Origin: Corythucha ciliata
Taxonomy: Eukaryota; Arthropoda; Insecta; Hemiptera; Tingidae
Direction of reading: 5' to 3'
NCBI GenBank assembly: GCA_038030265.1
Contig: CM075941.1
Coordinates: 8,308,001 to 8,372,000, forward strand
Length of the DNA stretch: 64,000 nt
Shown here piece by piece: positions 12,200-21,436 of this stretch. Positions within the stretch are counted from its first letter, which is position 1; each line of letters begins with the position of its first letter. The notes beneath the pieces are model-generated. The model made no database searches and was not told the DNA's origin. It saw only the letters and a program-made list of their open reading frames with translations. A program made the translations under genes and the position numbers.

Positions 12200-13659
12200 T
12201 TGAGTGCCCTGAATGGTCTTGACTTGTGCCATGAGCATAGTAACGGCGGTACCTGACCTCTTGGTCTCACCCGCTGCTCGACAGCAAGCAGCCGAGATAT
12301 TTACGTGCAGATGTTCAGTTTTGCATTTGGCACCGTTCTTCCGCCGCCCCATCCGTCACCAGGCAGGTGAGGCTCCATCAGATGGTCATAAACTACAACC
12401 CGTTGGTCTGCACGGGTTCTTAACCGGATTTTTCAAGTAAATCGTGCTCGGTGTGTATACACACCTCCCAGTTGGCTGAGGATAAGCCTACCTCAACCGC
12501 GCACTGGTAGGCGGCATCACTACCTAGTTGATGCTCCTGATAAAAGTCAGTACTTAGTTCGGACATCGAAATGCCCTCCTCTACGAGTCGTGAAACCATA
12601 GGCCACCACGAATCCAACTCCAAACTGTGCCTGGGCTAGGAATGAGTGGCACCCCGTGGTCCCAGTGTTGCCGTCAGTGAAAAAAGAAAACTTCAGGCCC
12701 CGAGACTGGTCGCGGGTCGGTGGTGCGGAAAAAAGAAACCACCTGCTCTAATTCGTGATAGGCTTAATCACGAATGGCGCCCGAGTCCGGCGTATAGAGA
12801 CCAGGTGCAGCCACAACAAAAGAAGCGACTAACACCCGGGCGGAGCCCTCGTTGGCTTGCATCCGCGCACATAGTTGTGCAAAATGCGCGTGTTATGCAG
12901 TTGCCACCTGTTACCCGAAGGTCGAGGGTCGCCTAAGTCGGAGCTAGGCTAGACGCAAGACAAAACTGCCCCCCTCACCGAGTATCCCTGGTGCTCCGGC
13001 ATTCAGGGTTTAGGGAGGCAGCTGTCCCGCGGTTATATTCGCGTCTCCGACCTCAACTGACTTTCGATCCGCTAGTAGAAAACATCCCGCCCCACGAGCA
13101 CCACCCGCCGTCAGACGGTTGGGCCCCGGGAACGCGCACCACGGAAGCAAAACCCCGGCTCCACGGTAAAACATGGGGGTCTCCCCTCACACAAGGTGAT
13201 TGGGCCCCATATCCCCGCGGCCAAAGGTCCGCCACCGCAGCCACGCGCCACCCCCGGGGGTCACCCCTCGCCGAACAAACGAGCGGAACCCACGGAAGCG
13301 AGATGCAGAGGACTGCCCCCTACGGTCAGCCAAAACAGGCTTGAAATTCGATGGAGATGCTTTAAGTAGGGAATGGACCCTAGCCAGCCAGAAGCCCCAA
13401 AGAGGAGCATTCATCTTGACCAGTAGAGGCTAAGTCGAGAGAGAGGCGAGCCTCTTAGTCCTCGATATATTCGCATATCTGGCCCATCTTCTGGACAAGC
13501 ACCGACAGAGCTGCGTTAGCCTCAAAAAATCGAGTTTCCAGGAGGAACCACCGAGGAGGTGCAGTTGTCTGGGGCAGCAGAGGCTAAGTCGAGAGGGAGT
13601 TCCCACCAAGTGAAAATTCCTAGTCCTCGATATACTTGCTTAACTGCCCCTTCTCCCCC
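12200..13659. mobile_element. GC-rich 1.46-kb insertion, unclassified, with 14-bp duplication
   Basis: This block interrupts the copia protease/integrase frame and is far richer in G and C than its surroundings. It is flanked by CTTCTACAGGCACA (12186-12199) and CTTCTACAGACACA (13660-13673), 13 of 14 identical. A duplication of that length is typical of target-primed retroposition (LINE or SINE). No reverse transcriptase motif or poly-A tail is visible. Two imperfect copies of GAGGCTAAGTCGAGAG occur near 13425 and 13580. It could be an untranslated part of a LINE or a SINE-like retroposon. Confidence 0.55.
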
Positions 13660-13673
13660 CTTCTACAGACACA

Positions 13674-14985
13674 GTGAATTTTTCGGTAACTGCTTCGGAC
13701 CCACTCGACTCAACCGACATTGAGGTCAATAATGTCCTTTACGCACCAAATGCTGCCGCCAACCTCCTGTCTGTGAGTCGCATCGTCAAGAAAGGCAACA
13801 CAGTCGTCTTCAATAAAGATGGTGGTCACATTTACGACGAAAATGTTCAAATTTTCGCTACAGCTCACGAGGTCAACGGTATTTATCGAATGAATGTTCC
13901 AATGAAGACAGCATTCTTCTCCCGCGATAATGACGCCCTCTGGCACCGCCGCTTAGGTCACCTCAATGCCAAAGGAATCGCCATCCTAAAAATCCACTCC
14001 ATTGGCATAACAGGAAACACAGAAGTTTCAGGAACATGTGAGGTATGCATGATCGGCAAACAAGCCAGATTTCCATTTGAGTCAAAAGGAAATCGCTCAA
14101 ATGAACTTCTTAATTTAATCGAAAGCGATCTTTGTGGTCCCATGGAACAGAAATCCATAAGAGGAAGTTCGTACTTTTCGACACTAATTGACGACCATTC
14201 TCGTTGTACGTCACAGTTTACTTCTTGACTCATAAAAGTCAAGCTGCAGACTGCATTAAACAGTACTGCACAATGGTCCAACGTCAAAAAGATCAAAAAA
14301 TCAAGATTTTTCGAAGCGACCAATGGTCAGAATACTTAAATGAAAAAGTGAAGACTTATTTCAAAAATGTTGCATTGTTCAACAAACCACGCACCGTGAC
14401 TCGCCATCTTCAAACGGCTTAGCTGAGCGTATGAATCGTACGTTAGTCGAAAAAGCGAAAACTATGCTCGCTGATGCAGGCCTGGGCAAAGAATATTGGG
14501 CAGGAGCCATCGCCACGGCTGCGTATCTCGTAAACAGATCTCCTGCTCGTGCACTCAATGGCACGACCCCGTTTGAATTGTGGGAAGGATCAAAGCCAAA
14601 CCTGGCCAACCTCAGGATTTTCGGGTGCGACGCTATGGTTCACATTCCAAAGGAGCGTTGCAAGAAATGGGACCGAAAGTCCGAAAAAAGGCTTTTTGTA
14701 GGCTACTGTACGGAGACAAATGGTTATCGACTCATCAACCCTTCAACAAAGGCCGTCACAATCAGTCGAGACGTCGTGTTTCTAGAAGATTCCGACACAA
14801 AACCTTCGATCAAGCCAACTTCGACGAGCATAACCGCGCTCTCTCCCAGTAGTAATGCCCCACCCACAAAAATTATTCCTACTACGACAATCTCTTTGGA
14901 TTCAACAGAAGAACAAGCTGCAGAGGACACTTCTAGTATTGATGATGAATCATCGATCTCAAATTGCACGGTCGTACGACGATGA
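13674..14985 (+). pseudogene. copia protease tail and integrase, frameshifted
   Basis: Copia integrase inserts the cDNA into the genome. The frame begins with the protease tail (NVLYAPNAAANLLSVSRI), then the HHCC-type pre-integrase zinc region (LWHRRLGHLNAKGI...CEVCMIGKQ) and the first catalytic region (IESDLCGPM). The frame breaks near 14215, resumes as FRSDQWSEYLN, breaks again by 14422 and resumes at 14431 (MNRTLVEKAKTMLADAGLGK, then the PFELW.G.KP.....IFGC segment). At least three frame disruptions make it inactive. Confidence 0.85.
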
Positions 14986-14989
14986 CACA

Positions 14990-16581
14990 GACGACATTTA
15001 CGAGGTTCCCCCTGAAAACGTTGATGAGCCCACACAGGCCGCTCCGGTGCGACGATCAGAGCGCACGCCTAAACCAGTCGTCTGGACTGACTTTATCTCT
15101 TTCCTCGCAGAAGAAGACTTGGACTTTCGCATGACCTACCAAGAGGCTATGGACAGCAACAATTCTTCCGAATGGGCAGCAGCAATGAAAGACGAGTTTG
15201 TTTCATTCAAAAAGAACAATACATTCACCGTAGCTGACCTTCCTCCAGGAAAAAAAGCTTTAACTACCAAATGGGTATACAAGGTGAAAAATTACGGCGA
15301 CCGCAAACGTTTCAAGGCTAGACTCGTTGTTCGCGGATGCTCCCAAAAATCTGGTATTGACTACGCCGAAACCTACTCACCGGTTGTCTATGGAGATTTA
15401 CCGGAAGAAATTTACGTCTCTCCTTCTCCAGAATTTCTCGAACCCCATGAAAGAGGAAACGTCTGGCGTCTTAACAAATCCATGTACGGGCTTAAACAGT
15501 CCGGACGACGTTGGAACACAAAAGTTGACTCTGTCTTGCGAGAGCTCCAGTTCACCCGTTCAGCCGCCGATCCTTGTATTTATTCCCGTTCGAGCGAGAA
15601 GGGGATGACTGTAATCGCTCTCTACGTCGACGATCTCATTCTTCTTTCCGACAATAAAAAAATTAAGGAAGAAATCAAACACCGGCTTCATCAAGAGTTC
15701 GAAATGAACAACCTCGGTAGCCTGAAAAACTGCCTTGGAATGGACATCAGTCGTGACCGTCCGGAAAGCTTTGGATCTCCCAAAAGAGCTACATAGAAAA
15801 AATTCTAAAGCGCTTCCATGTGGAACAATCCAAACCAGTTGGAACTCCAATGGACACTAATTCGACGGAAGAACTGTCGCTTACACAGGAAGAATCGAAG
15901 TCTAACGAGCCCTTCGATAGAAACGTCCCTTATCAAGAGGCTATTGGTTCACTACTGTATGTATCTCTAATATCCCGACCTGACATCGTTTTTGCAGTTA
16001 ATGTTCTTAGCCGTTGCAATACCAACTTTCAAAAAAGACATTGGATTGCTGTGAAACGAATACTGAAATATCTTAAAGGTTCTCTCGACCTAAAACTTGA
16101 ATACTCCAAGACTCAAAATGTCGAACTATTCACCTACAGTGATGCAGACTGGGGAAACAAATTGAACGAAAGATCTTCAGTTACCGGCTGCTGTTCGGAA
16201 ATCGGAAACATTTTTATCTCTTGGGCTAGTCGTAAACAGAAATCAATCTCAATTTGTACCAACGAAGCTGAGTACATGGCACTATCCCTCTGTATCCAAG
16301 AAACCATTTGGCTAAGACGACTGACTTCAGAATTTTGCCCCAATATTGAGAAGAAGCCTACGATTGTATTTTGTGATAACTCGGGTGCGATAAATTGGGC
16401 TCAAAACGACATGATCACCCAAAGGAGCAAACACATCGACATCAGATACCATTTCGTTCGCGACCATATAAAAAGTGGAACCGTCGTTGACAAATATATG
16501 CCAACCAATGTTTTCACGAAAGCATTGCCGGGACCAACGCATGCTAGATTTGTGAAATTACTAGGGCTCAAAAGTGTTTAG
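14990..16581 (+). pseudogene. copia reverse transcriptase and RNase H, internally deleted
   Basis: The RT starts with MTYQEAMDSNNSSEWAAAMK and keeps KTKWVYK-like, RLVVRGCSQ and YAETYSPVV. It then jumps to YGDLPEEIYV, losing roughly 40 residues that include the first catalytic aspartate. YVDDLIL is retained at about 15625. A frameshift near 15785 leads to a second frame (15820-16581) with the thumb/connection (GTPMD, YQEAIGSLLYVSLISRPDI) and RNase H (TYSDADWG, NEAEYMAL, CDNSGAINWAQ), ending at VFTKALPGPTHARFVKLLGL and a stop. Confidence 0.85.
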
Positions 16582-16639
16582 TCTCCAAGTAATTTGCGTT
16601 TTTTAATTTTCAATTGTTCGCATATCATTCGAGGGACCA

Positions 16640-16830
16640 TGTTGGATTTTATTTCTTCACAGTAGCAAATGTTATGCTCCCTTCAGTCAGAAATTTAAGA
16701 GACCCCTCCAACTTCTTATATAAAAAGTGTGATTGCTATCGTGCTTTAATGAAAAATGTTGTTCCCAAGTTCACACAGTTTTTCATTCTTTAAATAATAC
16801 AATTGTGATAAAATTGTCTTAGCTTTTTGT
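16640..16830 (+). repeat. Probable copia 3' LTR, partial
   Basis: TGTTGGATTTTATT begins immediately after a purine tract, 59 bp past the pol stop codon. This is the normal spacing for a copia 3' LTR. The end cannot be fixed because the 5' LTR is absent. BEL protease sequence resumes by about 16830. Confidence 0.5.
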
Positions 16831-17271
16831 GCGCATCTGCAACACAGGCCAATCCTCCGTTTGTTCCCCCTGTGTTTATTTACAAACATTGGTCATTATT
16901 GTGACAAATAAAGGGAAGGAAATCCAAGTTAGGGCCTTAATGAATTCAGGATCCCAACGCTGCACTTACATTACGACGCTTCTGGCGCGTGAGATTGGGC
17001 TTGACCCCGTTAAAAATGAGTGTCTTACTCATGCGCTGTTCGGGGGACAGCGAACAACGACTGAATCGAATCATGACGTCTTCAGATTGCATATTTCCAA
17101 TCTCGACGCAACTTATTTGTACAATTTTGAAGTTCTGAATCAGCATGTAATTTGTCACGAAATCGCTCCCATAATTCCCGGAGACTGGAAACAAGAACTA
17201 GAAAATGAGAAAATTACGTTGAACGACTCTAAACCAGGCCCCATTGACGTGATAATAGGGGCAGACATTAT
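16830..17271 (+). pseudogene. BEL/Pao A protease region
   Basis: The frame carries the A16-type aspartic protease of BEL/Pao elements: RALMNSGSQRCTYI, where asparagine replaces the expected catalytic aspartate, then the IDVIIGADIMGK segment. It is cut at 17271-17279 by the MITE. The changed active site plus the insertion indicates an inactive copy. Confidence 0.75.
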
Positions 17272-17279
17272 GGGAAAAC

Positions 17280-17507
17280 CAACGATATATAAACCTGGAT
17301 TGCTCACAGAGGACTGGAGGGGCGTGGAGGGGGCAGGTCGTCCCCTGGTAAACAATCACCCTGTCCTTCTCCTTGTGTAGTTGTGGCAATATGGCACTTA
17401 TTTTGAAACTCCACTCCTCTCATCCACTATGGGAGCTTATTTGATGGCAATTATCAGCTGGTCTTTATCAGCAGTGATGAGCAATCCAGTTCTTTTATAT
17501 ATCGTTG
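17280..17507. mobile_element. 228-bp MITE with 8-bp duplication GGGAAAAC
   Basis: The segment starts CAACGATATATAA and ends with the complement TTATATATCGTTG; the inverted repeat continues through TGGATTGCTCA. It is flanked on both sides by GGGAAAAC (17272-17279 and 17508-17515). BEL protease/RT-linker coding sequence stops at its left edge and resumes at its right edge. An 8-bp duplication fits the hAT or P superfamilies. A diverged copy lies at 372-530. Confidence 0.88.
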
Positions 17508-17515
17508 GGGAAAAC

Positions 17516-18425
17516 ATTTGACAGGCAGAAGAAAAAAAATACTTCACTGTGGTCTCGTAGCCGTGGAAACTTTGCTTGGTTGGACTATTATGGGAAAAAT
17601 TAGCGAGCCAAACAAGAATAAAGTCTCGTCTATGGTTACGTTGAATTTTCTGAATGCCAACGACCAAATTAAAAATGTGTGGGAATTAGACGTACTCGGC
17701 ATTTCTGATCCCGCCACAAAGATTCCGAAACATGAGCGTTTAGAAACAGTCAAAAAGTTCTTTTGCGGTACTAATAAATTTCGATATCGTTAACAAAAAG
17801 GACGCTTCTTTCGACGGCACAGAGAGTTGGATTTTCGTGCCCAGTCTCTCTGACGCCAAAATTAATTCTTCAGAAAACATGGAAAAACAATGTAAACTGG
17901 GATGAACCGTTAGAAAAGACCCTCGAGGAAGAGTTTCTCCGATGGTTGCGAGACCTACCATGGCTTTTCCAGATAGAATTACCCCGTTGGATTTTCGGTA
18001 AAAGTAGTGACTCAATGTCACTCCACGTATTCGTAGACGCGAATTGGCGTACGGAGCGGCGATATTTGTACGTATCGACCTCGAGGAAGAAACCTTGTAC
18101 AGAAACAAGTTTCCTTGTACATCCGTCGCCGGGATTTTTGGGAATTTTGCGTGAGACGTTTGTCAAAGAGATTTGTTTCGGCCTCGAAAATGGAGTGCAG
18201 TCTACTCCGAAACTAGTCGGCCATTAATAAAACTTGAATGTTTGTACTCAAATAATCTTTAATTACTTAAGAAACCTTTGTTCACCTTCAAACACCCAGT
18301 GGTAACCAGATTAATCTGGGACCGCCATCTAGAAGCTTGTCATACGGGAGTTCATAGTCTTCTTGCTCTTCTTCGTGAAAACTATTGGATTTTGCCTGAT
18401 AGAAAGTCAGTTCGCTCGACTTTAG
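17516..18425 (+). pseudogene. BEL/Pao A linker, RNase H and integrase zinc region
   Basis: After the MITE the frame resumes with the BEL-specific ETLLGWTIMGK linker and ELDVLGISDPATK. The RT palm is missing: sequence jumps near 17850 to the pre-RNase H segment (WDEPLEKTLEEEFLRWL, then LHVFVDA with the RNase H aspartate). Another jump leads to the integrase zinc region (HLEACHTGVHSLLALLRENYWIL) ending near 18425. Several frame changes are needed to read it. It is an internally deleted relic. Confidence 0.8.
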
Positions 18426-18702
18426 TACGCGAACACGCGAAGTACGCGACACAAAATAAGGCGGGTGTGACTCATCGACTAAAAAACCAACGTTGCTCAT
18501 TATAGTCCCAAAGATGCGATGAAAAGCTCAAGTCTACACCCATAGCTGGCAACGTTGCGCTCCCATCGTTGTCACTTTGGAGAGCTGTGAGCCGGTGAGC
18601 GTTCGTAAAACCCCATCCCACATCGCCACCCACAACGCACGGAGTGGCAACAGGGCATGGGAGGGCCGATGAGTCACACCCGCCTTATTTCGTGTCGTGC
18701 GT
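18426..18702. mobile_element. ~277-bp inverted-repeat element in BEL/Pao A integrase
   Basis: Arms 18441-18477 and 18667-18705 are near-perfect inverted copies (AAGGCGGGTGTGACTCATCG and its complement). The sequence ACTTTAG lies on both sides (18419-18425 and 18703-18709), a possible 7-bp duplication. If so, the BEL integrase had already been fused by deletion to the 3' LTR before this insertion. The exact termini are uncertain. Confidence 0.55.
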
Positions 18703-18709
18703 ACTTTAG

Positions 18710-18847
18710 TTATAAATCGTCCGTCTTTTGTTTTGTACTATCTTTCGCTAATCTCTCATCGTTTTAAAAAGAGAAAATAAAGTTCAGTCGTTCAAAAAAA
18801 ATGTGTTAATGTACGTAATTTAATCACCCGTCAAGGCGTAAATGACA
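18710..18847 (+). repeat. 3' LTR of BEL/Pao A, lacking its start
   Basis: All 138 bases align without gaps to 10787-10924 of the 5' LTR, with three substitutions. The first 25 bases of the LTR are missing. GAACC follows directly. Confidence 0.9.
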
Positions 18848-18950
18848 GAACCCCTCGATTTTGATAGAGTATACTGGATGAGCAGAGAGCTACCACGAAT
18901 AACGAGACTTAAATTTAATTTGTTTTGTTTTGTTTGTTTGATTTGTACAG

Positions 18951-19206
18951 GAGTGGCTGTCCTTTTCACCGTCAGTTGGCTTCCGCTTGGTCTCGTCTCC
19001 CTCATCATGGATATGATGTACCCCATATCACATATCGAGCCCAGCCCAAGTCCAGACTCTTCGGACCAAGTGTCTTCCGAAACTCTCATTATCATCTGCG
19101 CTGTGAGCCACATCATCGCTATGACGACAGCCATTTCTAATCCAGTCGTATACGGGTGGCTCAATTCGAATATACGTCGCGAGCTTTTATCACTTTTTTC
19201 AAACAG
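18951..19206 (+). CDS. Neuropeptide Y/F-type receptor, exon with TM6-TM7
   Basis: This exon encodes the end of a class A G-protein-coupled receptor that binds a neuropeptide at the plasma membrane. TM6 reads VAVLFTVSWLPLGLVSLIMD, with the CWxP-position motif as SWLP. After an extracellular loop (PSPSPDSSDQ), TM7 reads ICAVSHIIAMTTAISNPVVY, with the NPxxY motif as NPVVY, followed by GWLNSNIRRELLSLF (helix 8). A pyrimidine-rich tract and TACAG acceptor end at 18950; the donor CAG/GTGGGT is at 19206/19207. The acceptor is phase 1 and the donor phase 2, joining the exon at 29948. The NPY/NPF assignment rests on the NPVVYGWLN signature from memory; a related peptide receptor is possible. Earlier exons were not found, and a BEL element lies just upstream. 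Confidence 0.85.
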
Positions 19207-19699
19207 GTGGGTTTTTTTTTATTTATTTAACACTCGTGTGTGTTATAAAAGAACGAATTCAAGTTAAGCCCCGTTCAACGATGCGATATTTCTAGGGAAA
19301 TCGCTTTCAATCCCCTCAAAAACATATTATTTCCATGAAATATAATCAATAGTCCAGTAGATATATTTTACCCGGACAAAATTCCGAAGTTAATGTAACT
19401 TTCACAGGTTTTTTGAGGATGCACTGGGATGACTCTGTCAAGTTTTCCAATTCGAGGATCCTGTGCTAACCCTGCGGGACGGCTGAAAAACCTTGAAATT
19501 TTCAGACTTTTTTCGGGTTTTCGTTCGTAACTTCTAAACAAAGTGATTTTCGGCCTAAACGTGTATATTTTAAGTTTTAGAAAATTAAATTTTCCACAAG
19601 TTTGTTCCTACCAACCCGAGACACAGTCGGTCAAAGTTGGAGGATTTTTTTTTTTTTTAATGACAAAAATTGGTAGAAAATGTATGTTTTGACCCTCTA

Positions 19700-20920
19700 A
19701 CTATCCATTAGCAACAGTTATAGGGCAGTTTTGGTAAGAACTCGTCAATGTCGATACGCCAGAGCACGGGAATAGTGTGATTCCGCTGATCGAGTGCCTA
19801 TAACTGTAAACATATGAATCTATTATAGATCGGCGATAACGTTCTACTGCCTTGGTAGCTGGTCTCACTCGGATAACCATCAAAAACCACAACGGAATTG
19901 ATCCCAAAGCGCTTTGTGATGTATTCAACGTATTTTTGGCAGATTACGTGGAATGTTGCTTCACTTGACTTTGACCAAACCACCCTGTGCAGCAGGAACC
20001 CTCCGTCAATGACGTTACATTTTCTGGCGCCGAAATCTAGTTCACCAGCGATGGCAAGGAATGCATCATACATCTTCGATTTATTGCTTTTATGTATTCC
20101 TTGTTCTGTGAAGAGAGACATGGGAAATGGGGCAAGTTCATACTTGAACAAATCTCTTACGTCAGCCTCGGATTGTTTCATGATGCACACTTCGTTGGAA
20201 TAAAGTAAGCGGGTCTACTGCAATCTGTTTGTCCTTGATTATTAGAGAACAGGAAAGAGTCGCCAATGTGATCACTTTATCCTTCCTCTATAACTTCAAG
20301 TCTTCAAAATTACCTTTCTCCAAGCAGGTCTTCATGCAGGTAGTGCCAACTGATCGGGCTAGGTAACAATAATTAACCCCTGAGCTGATCGACATGAGTT
20401 CTTGCGTCTCAGGGAACGGTGAATGCTCAGCGAACCAATCACTCATTTTTTATGTCACTATTGTCCCTGCCAACACGATCACGCCGCCTATCGACGTGCT
20501 GGTCGCTTGTCTCGGAACGGATCGCACAAAAAACGTCCATTTGTATCGTTGATGTTTTGAAGGCATAGCACGCCCACAATCCATCTTGACAATACGCTAT
20601 CGCTCATACCACGTCCACGTGTCAGTCTGCCGTGGCTTTTCATTGCTCTCAAAAGCACCTGCTCAATGGTCAAATTCATATCAGACCAGAATTTATTACA
20701 TCTTCGAATCGTGAAATATCCCTTGGCAGTGAACTTCATAAATTCTTGAGGGCCCATTTTCCAGTCCAGTGTTTCCATGTCTTGATAAAAGTGATGGACA
20801 CTGAAGGTGACCTGCCGCATGAAAATACGGAATTGTCTCTCTGACGGAATGAAGGTGTAGATTCCAGTCATCTGTTCTTTCTGCTCTGATTTAGTTCTTC
20901 AAGAGAGTGCACATACAAAA
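19700..20920 (-). pseudogene. Uncharacterised high-copy invertebrate family, C-terminal half
   Basis: I recognise this as a family annotated only as uncharacterised protein in many invertebrate genomes. Read downward, it carries FHAAGH near 20815, GYFTIRRCNKFWS, then MNLTIEQVLLRAMKSHGRLTRGRGM, then EHSPFPETQELMSISSGV (near 20410), ELAPFPMSLFTEQGIHKS, VIDGGFLLHRVVW, VVVFDGYP and, in another frame, TKAVERYRR. The last three motifs resemble the acidic-patch layout of PIN/FEN-like nucleases, but that is inference. Several frameshifts and a stop (near 20290) break it. The N-terminal half lies at 25870-27232 on the same strand, separated by retrotransposons, and the sequence that should join the halves is missing. 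The high copy number suggests it may itself be mobile. Confidence 0.7.
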
Positions 20921-20939
20921 ATATTGAATCTGAATTGAA

Positions 20940-21165
20940 AATATTGAAGAGGTATCGTCGAACTATGAAGACGCGAGAACTTGTCGTCAAATTGAATGCG
21001 TCACTTTGTTTTGTAAGCGAAAAGACAACAAAAAAAAACGTCTCGTCCGAGCGACAGTTGGTGTAAGACTCAATGTTTTCCGGCCGACACGGAAGGAGAG
21101 AGAAAACAAAAAAACTCTCTTCTTTCCCAGAAGAGCGCGGTACCGACCGGACTTCCGAAACAACA
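20940..21165 (-). repeat. Probable 3' LTR of BEL/Pao fragment B
   Basis: On the minus strand a purine tract (GGCGGGGGTTA) is followed at 21165 by TGTTGTTTCGGAAGTCCGG, the expected layout of a polypurine tract and LTR start downstream of the BEL pol stop. The LTR end near 20940 is a guess, since no second LTR is present to compare. Confidence 0.45.
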
Positions 21166-21436
21166 TAACCCCCGCCGTGAAAGAACTTATTTCACTAAGT
21201 TTGAAAATAAACACAGTTGACAGTTGGGAAGGGGCCGGTAGCACGTTGTACAGGTGAAACCATACAATATAAACCAAATGAAAACATTCAAACTGCTGAA
21301 AGGATTGAATTAGAGAAAACTAAACTAAAATAACGGAACTAAACTAAAATAATGAAGGAAGAAGAATGAACGAGGAGAGAGAGGGAGGAAATAAAATTTA
21401 ACTTCGGAGAGAGTGAAGATGTAGAGAGAGAGTAGC

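Larger units (their letters stand above)
11770..16830 (+). mobile_element. copia element, 5'-truncated, within BEL/Pao A
   Basis: Gag, protease, integrase, reverse transcriptase and RNase H occur in the copia order. There is no 5' LTR: copia gag (from about NRKFAIQAVLEVKDLWD) follows BEL gag directly. A purine-rich GAGGGACCA followed by TGTTGGA at 16640 marks the probable start of the 3' LTR. BEL protease sequence resumes near 16830. The exact right edge is uncertain because no second LTR is available for comparison. Confidence 0.7.
10762..18847 (+). mobile_element. BEL/Pao retrotransposon A, nested and decayed
   Basis: Two copies of a short LTR (10762-10924 and a truncated 18710-18847, 135 of 138 shared positions identical) flank gag, protease, RNase H and integrase remnants typical of BEL/Pao. 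The sequence GAACC occurs immediately before the left LTR (10757-10761) and immediately after the right LTR (18848-18852), as expected for a 5-bp target duplication. A primer-binding site follows the left LTR. Inside are a truncated copia element, an 8-bp-duplication MITE and a second inverted-repeat element. Most of the reverse transcriptase is deleted. The element lies in an intron just upstream of the receptor exon at 18951. Confidence 0.8.

Noticed and set aside
18842..18950. An ATG at 18842 opens a 141-codon frame covering the receptor TM6-TM7 exon.
   Set aside because: The codons before 18951 are intron: they run through a pyrimidine tract and TACAG acceptor, and the first bases belong to the BEL LTR end. 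The receptor exon starts at 18951.
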